This document shows, piece by piece, positions 54,535-64,000 of a stretch of 64,000 nt of DNA. A program made the translations under genes and the position numbers. The DNA comes from Neoceratodus forsteri (lineage: Eukaryota > Chordata > Ceratodontiformes > Ceratodontidae), in NCBI GenBank assembly GCA_016271365.2, contig JADMNL010000028.1, forward strand, positions 53,896,001-53,960,000. Reading direction: 5' to 3'. Position 1 is the first letter of the stretch. The number at the start of each line of letters is the position of its first letter. Below the pieces are notes generated by a model. That model was given only the letters and a program-made list of their open reading frames with translations. It ran no database searches and was not told the origin of the DNA.

Positions 54535-56221
54535 TAATTATCTATCTTTCTATTAATTGCGTGTATCGCTATTTTTACCTGTTTCTAAAACAAACCTGCA
54601 TATCATATTTGCCTGCACTCTGAGCATGTACTTATGAAACTGTGCATATTTGTACTCCACTTCTGCGTAGACCTCATACATTTCTAATATTCCCATTATC
54701 ACAAGCATAACTACCATGCCCTTATCAAAAGCGCCCCCCTCTGAAAGTTAATATCACATTTTCTCTAACAGTCCATCATCATTACACCTTACCTCCTGAC
54801 ATCAACACATTTCTTAAATATAACTTATATCACCTCATGCATAAAAGCCCTGTTTCTCTTAAAAAAAAAAAAAGTGTAAATAATCCCAAGGCTGAACATA
54901 TGCCAGCCATTACTTTGCATGTTCTGCCACCTTCTGTACCATCATGGGGATTTACATATGTTTCCCTTGATGCTTTGCATTATTGGGATATGTGCAATTG
55001 TGTTTTTTTTTTAATTTGGCTGTCTGGCCAATATCATCTGGGATAACGCATACATCAGTGGCATTTGCTCTGGGGTTCTTTTGTAAGCTTCCTATTCCTT
55101 CCTTTAAAATGTACACTGCCATATATTTTCCTAATAATGTGTATGCCTTACTTAGAACAGACACTAAAACAAATTGTACTACTTACAAATCATTGTGTTG
55201 TTTCTCCACACCTCCTTAACAATTCCACACAACTTCCCTAACTTTGTTATGCAGCCCTGGTGGATCTGACCAGAATTTGTTTACTTAGCTTCAGCTGAGA
55301 GGAGCGAGATGATGTCACTTTAGAATTCTCGCAGCAGCATGAGCCACAGCTGGCTGGAGTGGGGGATGGAATGTTAGAACACAGTCAGTTAGAGCTGAGA
55401 GTTTGAAGTGAGAGGAAGGGCAGAGCAGTTCTCTGCCTGTGGACTGCTTCCCAGTGGGCCCTGATTTTCTCTCCCTAGTCTGGTCTATTCCAGTCTGCCA
55501 TTTGAAGTAGTGGAGACTGTTTCATCACAGGATTCTTGCTGTCCTCCCCAGGGAGGGGAGGGAAAAAGGACTGGTAATTCGTGTGGATTGCAAGGCCATT
55601 CCATGTGCAGTCCAGGATGTTTTCTAGCTGCCTGAAAGGGTTCACAAAGGTTTTCTACAATTTCTCTTCCTGAGAGGAAGCCTGAACATTTCTGTGGGTC
55701 CAGTGTCTGAAACAAGACACATCTTCACAGCTGTGAGTACACAATGTACAGACTGTTATTACGCCAGGTTGTCTTAGAAGTGCAAAATCCAGAGCAAGGG
55801 ACTAGATCAAATTTTCCGGTACAATGTTATGTTTTACAGTACAAGGTTAATGTCTGGAGCTGCGGCCGATTTTCAAGTGTAAATGCTAACCAGTGTTTAT
55901 CAACAAAGTGGTTTCTCAGGAAAGAATGGAAAGCTAGGAGTTGGGAGCAGAGAATGGGAGACACCCCAGTTATTGCAAACAATCCAGAAGCTGACAGGAT
56001 TCAGAGTTAGCATAGAGTAAAGTCTAGAAAGTGCTTTAAAAGGCTAAAGTACAAGTCTGGAAAACATGGTAACAGTCTAAGTTATAAGTCTACATCAGTT
56101 TAAATGGGACTGTGTGACACAAGAGTGTTCAAGCAGGGAGAATGTGAAGTGTTCAGTCAGAACAAGGTTCAATTCCCCTAAGCAGAGGAAATGCAAATGT
56201 TGGTGCAATATCTCACAAATA
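54535..56221. other. Mostly unassigned; possible LTR-like start near 55240
   Basis: 54535-55230 is A/T-rich without structure. From 55240 ('tgttatgcagccctgg') the sequence is more G/C-rich, and with 57891-58352 ('...cagggttacaaca') could be one LTR-type repeat split by the solo LTR at 56227. A word 'ctaaaataaagaccc' near 58046 would be its poly(A) signal. The evidence is weak: the ends share only a few inverted bases and I see no target duplication. No protein-coding frame. Confidence 0.3.
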
Positions 56222-56226
56222 CGATG

Positions 56227-57885
56227 TGTAACCCCAGGGGGCGCTATGCTAAGGGCTGCCACCCATGCCTGTCTTAGTGGTGACAGGGTAAATGGCCCGG
56301 ATCCGTTGACTGGTGCCTCCACCCAGAGGTCGGGGTTTGGACAGTCAAGGTTGACTCGGTCACAGCTCTCTGGGTTGCTGCAACCCCGCTTCTTCCCACT
56401 AGTGGCTCACATGGAGTAATCACAATGCTGTTCCCCTGAACACTTACCCCCCAGCTCAAACCACTTGCTCACTCTGGGACCCCTGAAAGTAAGGTACATT
56501 ATCAAATATTCACTGTGCAGTACATCACCAGTAAGCCACAAACCAGCCAGGGTAGAGCTGCAAAACAAACAATCTGATTTATTTAAGGGGAAGTAACAAG
56601 GACAGGGGAGAATCAGGGTGATTGGCTTACCACTAATATGTATATGTATATATTTGACTACCTAGGGCTCTGTGCACAGGCCTAAACCTTTCAGTTACTG
56701 TCTATGGGTACCCAAGCCCTAATGGCTAGTTCCTCGATGCAGCTGGTTGGGGCCCTGACACACAAGCGCATTTAACTCCTGAGAAGATCAAGTGGAGCCA
56801 GTAAGCTCAATTGGTACAGTCTGCAATACACAAGCGACTTTGCCTTTGTCTGAAACCTTTAAACGGGAACTGCCCTGATTTAGTACTCACAACTCCAACA
56901 GATAACCACGCTTTCCTCACATGCAGGGCTGAGCCTGAGCTTCAAATGCCTCCTCACACATTTATATGGAAAACAATAGAGGGGTACCATACCAGGCAGC
57001 TGCTTCCAGGACCCGAATGAACTCACAGCAATTTAGGGCGCTACACTGCAGCCTCAAACGTCCTGACAGACCGAGCGCGATTCAGCAGATTCTCCAGTCC
57101 TCTTCAGGTGAAGCCTGGTAGGTAGCTGTGTTTATACAAAGCCTCCTCTGAACTGCACACCGGTGGATTTAATCCGAAACTTTCTGGCTATGGAAAACGG
57201 CCACCTAGGCCTTTCACGTGCTTCCCGCGTGAACACTTAATGGCGTAGAAGGTCAGTGCTCCCTTCTCCTTCACAGTCACAATGCCTCTGACCCTCAGGC
57301 AGTGGGGGCAGCAACCTCACTCTCACGCCACCCATTCCCATAGGTGGGCTGCAGACACCAGGCTATGAAGCCTGTCCCGATTGGTGCAAAAAGGCGCCCT
57401 AGGTCAGACTTAACCTCCCAAGCTTACTGGCTACATCCTCATTGGTCAGCCAGCTCTGTCTACAGTTCTGATAACTGATTGGTCCAATGCGAGAGTTTGG
57501 GAACAATATAGAGGAGATAATCACAACAGTCCTTGCTGCAGACAAAAAGCAGGTTAGAACAACTACAGTACCATTATTACTCTAAGTTATTTTCCAGCAA
57601 TGAGTCACATCCTTCAACAGAGCCCCCTCTGCATACTTAGCGATGGCAGAAGGGAGTTATTTCCAGCGTCCCAGGTGGGACTCGAGCATAGAAACACTCA
57701 AACCCTCTCCCTCTCTGAGGACTTATTACTGCACTTATGCAGCTCTTAAAGAAACAGACTGGAGGCTTTAAAAGCACTCTCCACCCCCACATTTAGTGGC
57801 CTTATGCTGAACACCAGCCAGGCATGGAGCATTCAAGCAAGCTCTGAGAAGGCTTTTAGGAACCCCCATTTGTAGGGGGGTTACA
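56227..57885 (-). mobile_element. Solo LTR, 1659 bp, with 5-bp target duplication
   Basis: Perfect direct repeats CGATG flank it (56222-56226 and 57886-57890). The ends are TGTAACCCC... and ...GGGGTTACA, i.e. TG...CA with a longer inverted terminal word, as in many LTRs. A 5-bp duplication suits Gypsy/ERV-type integrases. Minus orientation is preferred because that strand has a TATAAA word (reverse of 57128-57135) and an AATAAA-like word (near 56580) in the order and distance expected of U3 and R. There is no internal gag-pol; it could also be a non-autonomous element in which LTRs are unrecognisable. Confidence 0.75.
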
Positions 57886-57890
57886 CGATG

Positions 57891-58325
57891 CCCCACATCT
57901 GTGGGAGTATAGAGGTTGTAGGAAAAGTAAATGTTCTGTCAAGCCTGTTGTTCTGTCAAGCAAGTTGTTCCTGTTTAAAGTCAGTGTCCAGCTGTAGCAA
58001 GCCTGTGGGGGCCACCCAAATCTTTTCAATACTATCATTACATCTAAAATAAAGACCCACTGAAGAGTCCCATCTAAATGTCTGGACACTGCAGTTATTG
58101 CTTCTGTGTGGATTTACTGGATACCCTTCTGGGTATTGGATCTAGCATGTGCCTAGCAAAACTCTCATCCCAGGACCCAGGATCTCTAATCCAACCCCAC
58201 CCCCTTGTCCTGAATAGTGAACCAGGTATACTTTCCCAAAGCTAGGGTTTGATACCAAAATTTAAGTCTGGATATGCCAGCTATGGATGCCAGGGATTCA
58301 GTCAAGGGGTGCTAGCTTAAGAATA
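57891..58325. other. Unassigned segment after the solo LTR
   Basis: Contains 'tctgtcaagc' twice near 57940-57960. No ORF or known repeat recognised, see the entry at 54535. Confidence 0.3.
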
Positions 58326-58351
58326 AAGTGGCAGGGGTCAGGGTTACAACA

Positions 58352-58692
58352 AGGTGAAAGAGTCTAACGTGTTTCAATGTAAGAAAAATAGCAGGACGAG
58401 AGGACACAGTATGAGATTAGAGGGAGGCTGATTAAGGGGTAATGTGAGGAAGTTCTTTTTCACAGAAAGGGTGGTGGCTGCATGGAACGGCCTACCTCAG
58501 GAAGTTGTGAATTTGAATACAGTGCAGAGCTTCAAACAGGCATGGGATAGGTATAAGGGAGCAATACAGATGAGTATGAATAAATAGGCCATTGACAGAG
58601 CAAAGGCCGATGGTATGTTTATAAGGTAGAAAAAGAAATGGGCAGAGTGGATGGGACTTGCGGTCCTTATCTGCCATCAACTTCTATGTTTC
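58352..58692 (+). pseudogene. CR1 LINE 3' end fragment
   Basis: 3' UTR words 'gtaatgtgaggaagttc', 'gggtggtggctgcatggaacgg' and 'tgggcagagtgg' in CR1 order, ending 'tcaacttctatgtttcc'. A second CR1 follows at once in the same orientation. Confidence 0.8.
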
Positions 58693-59590
58693 CATGATAC
58701 ACAAGGGGACATGGAAAGGATGGAAAGGAACTTGGCAAGGTTGGAGGAATGGTCAAAAGTATGACAGCTTACATTCAGTGCAAAGAGGTGCAAAATAATG
58801 CACCTGGGAAACAAAAACCCAGGGGAAGAGTACACAATGAGGGGGTATTAACAACAACAATACAAATGGAAAGGGACCTGGAGTAGTCATATCAGATGAC
58901 CGAAAGGTAAGCAAGCAATGTGAGAGGGCAGTAAGGATGGCTGGGAGGATACTGGGATGTATAGGGAGAGGCATCACCAGTAGAAAACAAGACGTTGTTA
59001 TCCCTCTGTACTGACAGTTGGTGAGACCAAATCTCTAGTACTGTATGCAGTTCTGGAAACCCCATCTCCGCAAGGACATAGATAGGATGGAGGCAGTCCA
59101 GAGGAAGGCAACTCAAATGGTGCAGGGTCTGCAACAGAAGCCATACAAAGAGAGACTAAAGGAGCTTAATATGTATACCCTTGAGGAAAGGAGGGAGAGG
59201 GGGACATGATAGAAACTTTGAAGTACCTCAGAGGAATCAACAAAGTCCAAGAGGGTAGCATGTTTCAGAAAAAGAGACTAGCAAGAACAAGGGGACACAA
59301 CTTCAAGATAGAGGGGGGACGGCTCATGGGCAATGTGAGGAAGTATTTTTTCACAGAGGGGGTGGTGGATGCATGGGATGGCCTTCCTGAGGAGGTTGTG
59401 GATTCATAAACAGTGGGGGAATTCAAGAATGTTTGGGACAGACATAAGGTAATTCTGGTGGGGGGGTAGGAAGAAGTAGGCTGTTGGTTAACTAGGATCT
59501 GCAGCTTATGCAATAGGTAGGGAAATGGGTAGAGTAGGTGGGCCAAGAGGTCCTTATCTGCTGTTAAAGTCTGTGTTTCTATCAACTTCT
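58693..59590 (+). pseudogene. CR1 LINE ORF2 C-terminus and 3' UTR
   Basis: After a short FADD-proximal remnant ('acaaggggacatggaaagg') it reads the CR1 C-terminal blocks: a NKNP...LG block near 58805, 'ggcatcaccagtagaaaacaag' (58970-58991), VRPNL-type words and the 3' UTR. It ends 'ctgttaaagtctgtgtttctatc'. This copy is uninterrupted at the place where the array element sits in the 27-32 kb CR1, so it serves as the empty-site reference. Confidence 0.85.
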
Positions 59591-59594
59591 TACC

Positions 59595-60077
59595 CCAGGG
59601 GTCCTTTAGCATCAGTAACTTTTTGCACTTAGCTGGCTAGGTGGAATTGCCCTGGAGGTGTGCCTAAGAGATTTTTTAAAGAGCGTGGGGCTAGCCAATC
59701 AAAAGACATGAGGGGGAGTGAACTGAGTGAAAGCTGTTGACTGCTTCAGAATTTCTTCTCCGCTGGACTGAGCATATTGCCTCTGAGGTGTCTCCCAACT
59801 TTCCTTGTTGACAGCCTCCTAGTGCTTAACTGGATAAAGTTTTCCTCGTACATCTTTTCTTTAGTGTGCTGAGTGACAACTTTTACTTTTTCATTAGTGC
59901 TTCACAAATTTTTTATTTTTAGTGTGACGGCGCTATTTACACTTTATTTTTACCACGACTATTTACTTTAAAGCCTAATTTTATCGTGGGTGTTTATTTT
60001 CCAACGGTTTCCTTCATTTTCAACTAATTTCTTGTGGAACTTCATTATTGAATTAGGAGGACCAGTTGCTTTGTTTT
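59595..60077 (+). mobile_element. Possible DIRS-like 5' non-coding end (other subfamily)
   Basis: 'cttcagaatttcttctccgctgg' near 59740 resembles 'cttcagatttttctctccggctg' at 21355, and the T-rich region after it is similar in layout to the DIRS leader. No coding part follows because the array element starts at 60078. Confidence 0.3.
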
Positions 60078-60672
60078 ATGTTTGCTTGCGCATGTGTAAA
60101 GAAACATAATTCCATCATTGGAGATTTCGAGGTGTGTCACCCCTCCTCCAACTCAGTCAGTGTGTTGGCAGGAAGTGTTCTGTATTAATGCATTCTGAGC
60201 TGTCTATGATAAGCTCCAAAATGCAGTGGTGATACAGTTGAAAGGGGGAGCTACGCTTGAGTGAGCAGCGATAAGATAAAGGCTGCTCACACGCAGTTCC
60301 CCTACAGACAGAAGCCCCTGCAGGTATGCGCCCCCATGCGTCGCACTGTATAGCCGACGGGGTGCCCAATCCCGTCGGCTGTGCTCGTTCCCGCCTCCCC
60401 AAACCCTTCTGAAATGCACGCTGGGTGCCCACCCCAGCATGGCAAGTAATCCAACAAATGGGGGTGCCCAATCCCCGTCGGCTAACGCACCCCAACCATC
60501 CTTGTGCACACTGGGAGCCCAACCCAGCATAGCAAGCAATCCTTAGGCCGGCGGGGGTGCCCAATCCCCCGTCGGCTGAACGCACCCCCACAACCATCCT
60601 TGTGCCACGCTGGGACCCCACCCCAGTGTGGCAAATGTCCCACGTCCTTCGTTTTTTTTTTTCCCTGTAAAG
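60078..60672 (+). mobile_element. Array element, partial copy
   Basis: Begins ATGTTTGCTTGC at 60078, continues 'catgtgtaaagaaacataattccatcattggagatttc', which matches 31640-31690 read in inverse, and carries the GC-rich minisatellite (about 60340-60640: 'ggggtgcccaatcccc' and 'ccacgctgggaccccacccc' words). It is cut at 60672 by the end of DIRS copy C, which therefore inserted later or recombined here. Confidence 0.75.
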
Positions 60673-61126
60673 AAGAAAAAATTACTCACCTTAGTAATGT
60701 TGTTTCTTCTAATGGAGTCTTGCTATATTATGACAATTGCAGTATGTCCGCAGGTTAGAACTGCTCCGGAGGTGAAATAGTTAACTTTCCATGCAGGCAT
60801 GGAATCTTGACGACGAGCTTGGTTAAGGAAGCTCTGTCTGCTTTCTTTCAAACCCAAACTGTCAGATCTTTATGAGCTAAACTCACTAAGGCTCTGTCTG
60901 GAAGCTGTAAACCTACACTAGCCAACTGGCTACTAAACATAAGAACACATTTTGGTCCCAAAACAAAGACTCAAGTCAGGAGACCCAAACAATGAAATAC
61001 ACAACACCCAGTCACCCCCCAAAAAGGAGGGGTGAAAACAAAAGGTGGGCATCTACTAAGTGCCAACACTGGACTGCCCACCCACAGCCCAAAACAAGGT
61101 TCTGAGAGGGACAGGCAGGAAGGGAG

Positions 61127-61227
61127 GTCATAATATAGCAAGACTCCATTAGAAGAAACAACATTACTAAGGTGAGTAATTTTTTCTTCAAACGACATGA
61201 AGTCTTGCTATATTATGACAATTGCAG
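61127..61227. repeat. DIRS copy C internal complementary region
   Basis: The left part (GGTCATAATATAGCAAGACTCC...ATTTTTTCTT) is the reverse complement of 60673-60735, the outer right repeat. The right part (CAAACGACATGAAG...TTGCAGAC) matches the outer left repeat type of copies A and B. Confidence 0.9.
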
Positions 61228-61239
61228 ACTACACAGCAG

Positions 61240-62290
61240 TACCCCCATGGAGGAGGGACAGAACCTACCTAGGAATAGGCTCTGAAGGACAGCTGCAGCA
61301 AACCGAGCATCACTCCGAGCCTGGATGTCCAAGGAATAATGCTTGGTAAGAAGTGTGAACTGTTTTCCATGTAGTTGCTTGACATACCTCTAAAATAGGG
61401 ATGTCTCTGGCAGCAGCCAGAGAAGCAGCTGTACCCCTGGTAGAGTGAGCCCTCAGGCCTGAGGGGTGGAACCTTACCCAGCTTTTCATAACAGAATTGG
61501 ATATAAAAGAAAATCCACCTGGCAATGGATCTTTAGTAGGCAGGTCTCCTTTCCAACCTCACCATAAGTGAGGAACAGTTGGAGGAGTCAAACCTGTGAC
61601 CCTTGGTGTGTTCAATGTAGTAACTAAGGGCCCTTTTCACATCTAGTTGTGCAGCCTCCTCTCACCAGAGGAGGAATGGTCAGAAGAACTGGAAGAGAAA
61701 TAGATTGGTTAAGGTGGAAATCTGAAACCACCTTAGGCAGAAACTTTCTATTAGTCCGAAGGACTACCTTATCTCTGTGAAAGGAGATAAAGTCTGGCTC
61801 CACTGACAATGCTTGTAATTCACTTATGCATCTGGCAGAGGTGATAGCTACCAGAAACACAGTTTTCCAAGTCAAGAACTTAAGCTCAGCTGAAGACAAT
61901 GGCTCAAAGGGAGGTTGCATAAGCTGAGCAATGCAAACATTGAGGTCCCAGGCAGGGGCAGGGTCCCTAAATGGAGGGTTGGTGTGAAGCAAACCTTTGA
62001 AAAACTTGGAAAACATAGGGTGAGATGAAAGAGGAGAGGGTTTACCTGCTGAAACAAAGGCAAAGACAGCTGCCAAATGTACCTTCAGGGTAGCTGGTCT
62101 CAGACCCAAAGTGTTTAGATGGACCATATAATCTAGAAATGTGGGTAGATCAGCAGAGTCTGGGGAAATATTCTTTTCCGAGCACCATAGGAAAATCTTT
62201 TCCATTTGGAATTGTAAGTAGCCCTGGTAGAAGGCTTTCTAGAAGCCTTGAGTATATCCATTACACCTTGAGAGAGGTGTAGGCCAGCAA
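61240..62290 (-). pseudogene. DIRS copy C tyrosine recombinase
   Basis: The frame 62205-61624 holds the core-binding part (YMVHLNTLGLRPATLK) and a TSARCISEL block, in which the Arg usually second in the pair is Cys but the first is kept. The frame 61525-61310 carries GLRAHSTRGTAASLAAARDI (His and Arg) and QATTWKT. The nucleophilic Tyr is the codon at 61336-61338 (KHYSLD), which lies one frame off the Trp block because of a one-base change near 61355. The family integrates the circular DIRS DNA. This copy is closest to intact of the three but is still frameshifted. Confidence 0.88.
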
Positions 62291-62293
62291 ACT

Positions 62294-62760
62294 CTAGCTC
62301 TTCAAGAACCAGGTCTTGAGATTGAGAGACTTGAGGTTCGGGTACCAAACCCCTCCCTGGGCACAGGTTAAAAGATTGTGATTCTTGGGAAGGCACAGGG
62401 GAGGATGGACTGCTAAGGACAGGAGGAGAGGATACCGGAGTTGTCTGGCCCAATCCGGAGCAATCAGAGTGACCCTGCAGGATTGGGATCTGATTTTGAC
62501 TAGCACTTTGAACAGGAGAGGGAAGGGGGGAGGAAAGGCATAGAGAAACTTCCCTTCCCAGCTGAGGGCTAAGACGTCCAGAGGGACTGAGCCCAAGACT
62601 GGAGCTGCAAAGAGATCTATTTGCGGGATGCCCCATTTGGCAAATACCACTCCCAGAACCAGGGGATCCAGGGACCACTCGTGGTGGCCCTGAGAGATCC
62701 TGCTGAGAGCATCTGCCAGGACATTGTCTTTGCCTGGGAGGTGAACTGCCATAAGGGAAG
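62294..62760 (-). pseudogene. DIRS copy C methyltransferase-like region
   Basis: The frame 63037-62294 contains LPGKDNVLADALSR (end of RNase H), WSLDPLVLGVVF, QIDLFAAP, then VLGSVPLDVL, EGKFLYAFPPPFPLLF, and LIAPDWARQLRYPLLLSL, and ends at CLPKNHNLL...LKS. It lacks about 15 residues (the HQLPLFCC block) between LFAAP and VLGSVP compared with A and B. A single uninterrupted frame spans RNase H and this region. Confidence 0.82.
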
Positions 62761-63100
62761 TGTTCAGGGAGTAGGCCAGAGACCACAACTTCATGACTTC
62801 GGTGCACAAGGCTGTAGACCGAGTGCCCCCCCCTGTTTGTTGATGTACCACATTGTAGTGGTGTTGTCTGTTCTGACCTGTACAATTTTGTTCTGAACAG
62901 ATTTGGAGAAAGCTTGAAGTGCTAGAAAAACTGCTCTGAGCTCCAACAGGTTGATTTGGAGCAGAGTTCCTGAGGGGACCACAGTCCCTGGGTAGTGAGG
63001 TCGCCCATGTGGGCCCCCCACCCCAAGAGGGATGCATCTGTAGTAAGGATTAATGAGTGAGGCTGAGTGACGAAGGGAACTCCTTGTCTCAGGTTGCTCT
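62760..63100 (-). pseudogene. DIRS copy C RNase H
   Basis: Blocks TTDASLLGWGAHMGD (about 63050-63005), a LLELRAVFLAL-like word (about 62930), and RTDNTTTMWYINKQGG (about 62870-62830) are encoded in overlapping frames (63425-62922 and 63849-62791). The catalytic Asp, Glu, Asp and the LPGKDN block are all present, though split between frames. Confidence 0.85.
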
Positions 63101-64000
63101 GATCCTGCCACCACTGTAGGGCTTGGATCAGGGTTCGAGTTACTGGGATCAACTTGGTAAGAGGATCCTTTCTCTGGGACCAAAAGGCCCTCAAATGGAA
63201 CTGAATGTCCCTCATCTGAAATCTTGCTCCTTGCACTACTGCTGTGGGAGCGGCCATGTGTCCCAGGAGCTGCAGAAAATGCCTTGCTGGTCGAGAGACC
63301 TGCAGGGTGAATGAGGAGGCCAGGGAGACTAGAGTGTTTGCCCTGTCTATGGGGAGGAAGGCCCTGGCTTCCTGGGTGTTCAGTTCTGCGCCTATGAAGG
63401 TTAGGAGCTGGACAGGCTCCAGCACTGACTTTGGGAGCTTCAGAAGGAAACCTAGGGAAGTAAGCAGTTGCTGAGTTATCGGAAGATGTAGGTTGACCTG
63501 ATCTGGGGATTGGCCTACTAAGAACTAATCGTCCAGGTAAGGAAAGATGGCAATCTTTTGCCTTCTTAGGTAAGCTACTGCTACTGCCAGGCATTTGGTA
63601 AATACTCTTGGCGAGGTGAGACCAAAGGGCATTGCTCTGAACTGGTAATGGCCTGAGGGCAGCTCGAACCTGAGGTACTTTTAGTGGGAGCTTCTGATGA
63701 GAATATGGAAGTAGGCATCCTTGAGGTCCAGGGACGCTAGTCAGTCCCCTGGCCTTAGGGAGGGTAAAATGATCCCTAGAATCACCATTTTGAACTTTGG
63801 TTTTAAAAGGTGCTTGTTCAGGTATCTGAGATCCAGGATGCGCCGCCATTCTTCTGTCTTTTTTGGGGTAAGGAAGTACCTGGAGTACAAACCTTTGCCC
63901 TGGTGTAGGGGTGGAACCCTTTCCACGGCTCTGAGAGCGAGGAGGGTAGAGACCTCTGACTCTAAAGCGAATGCCTCTGAAGGAGGTGCAGGAGGAAAAG
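63100..64000 (-). pseudogene. DIRS copy C reverse transcriptase, partial
   Basis: Enters from the right edge with VERVPPLHQGKGLYSRYFLTPKKTEEW and LDLRYLNKHLLKPKFKM (63926-63741). The DLKDAYFH-type block near 63715 and the YLDD(Q/W) box near 63530 are in different frames; the box reads 'tacctggacgattag' (an in-frame stop replaces the Trp after LDD). The thumb and connection to RNase H follow (frame 63425-62922: LEPVQLLTFIGAELNTQEARAFLP). The palm is thus disrupted. Confidence 0.86.

Larger units (their letters stand above)
60673..64000 (-). mobile_element. DIRS retrotransposon copy C, 3' part, cut by window edge
   Basis: Minus-strand element whose right end is at 60673 (AAGAAAAAATTACTCACC read in plus). 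Right inverted repeat 60673-60890, internal complementary region 61127-61227, then recombinase, methyltransferase-like region, RNase H and RT up to the window edge at 64000. The internal region has 'caaacgacatg' where A and B have 'caaacaacatg'. It has larger open frames than A and B. Confidence 0.92.

Noticed and set aside
60157..60621. 154-codon minus-strand frame with repeated Gly-Trp-like blocks as a repeat protein
   Set aside because: It is a translation of the GC-rich minisatellite of the array element; the other strand and frame (60539-60204) give similar periodic peptides.

Overview
The window is interspersed-repeat DNA from a non-mammalian vertebrate. I find no host gene, tRNA, rRNA, CRISPR array or prokaryotic feature in it. 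Nearly everything recognisable is a transposable element, much of it nested: DIRS tyrosine-recombinase retrotransposons (two nearly complete, one entering from the right edge, two diverged fragments), CR1 LINEs in both orientations, L1-like LINE pieces, tRNA-derived SINEs, a hAT-type DNA element, a solo LTR with a perfect target-site duplication, a fold-back hairpin and an unclassified 3.2-kb element built of tandem arrays. Many DIRS copies together with CR1, L1 and tRNA SINEs fits an amphibian (caecilian or salamander), and less well a turtle, tuatara or lungfish. That is inference; no species can be named from the sequence alone.

Layout. 1-6120: a repeat module (M) joined to CR1 ORF1 sequence on the minus strand, interrupted at 818-2429 by a partial copy of the array element and ending in a large palindrome at 5140-6120. 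6120-9665: a 522-bp retroposed unit with target duplications (6966-7487), a CR1 3' end (minus), a SINE fragment, and CR1 5' sequence (minus). 9665-15290: DIRS copy A. 15290-16860: no recognisable gene. 16860-21205: CR1 (minus), a diverged DIRS fragment, and a CR1 (plus) carrying a SINE. 21210-27135: a DIRS fragment of another subfamily split by two adjacent LTR-like insertions. 27140-32273: a CR1 (plus) split by the full 3.2-kb array element. 32280-37235: a CR1 (minus) with ORF1, endonuclease and module M. 37240-37740: L1 endonuclease fragment. 38185-43774: DIRS copy B. 43775-46600: nothing identified. 46600-48620: L1-like ORF1 (minus) split by a 910-bp hAT-type element. 48600-54490: microsatellites, duplications, a fold-back element, SINEs, a CR1 fragment and an array-element end. 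54500-58320: mostly unidentified, containing the 1659-bp solo LTR. 58330-59590: two CR1 3' ends. 60078-60672: partial array element. 60673-64000: DIRS copy C (minus, cut by the window edge).

The DIRS copies carry a gag-like ORF1 with a Cys/His knuckle, reverse transcriptase (YLDDW), RNase H, a DIRS-type methyltransferase-like region and a tyrosine recombinase (R...HxxR...Y), with inverted terminal repeats and an internal region complementary to both outer ends. All are frameshifted and look inactive. The least explained items are the 3.2-kb array element (12-bp inverted ends, four sightings here) and the conserved linkage of module M to CR1 ORF1.
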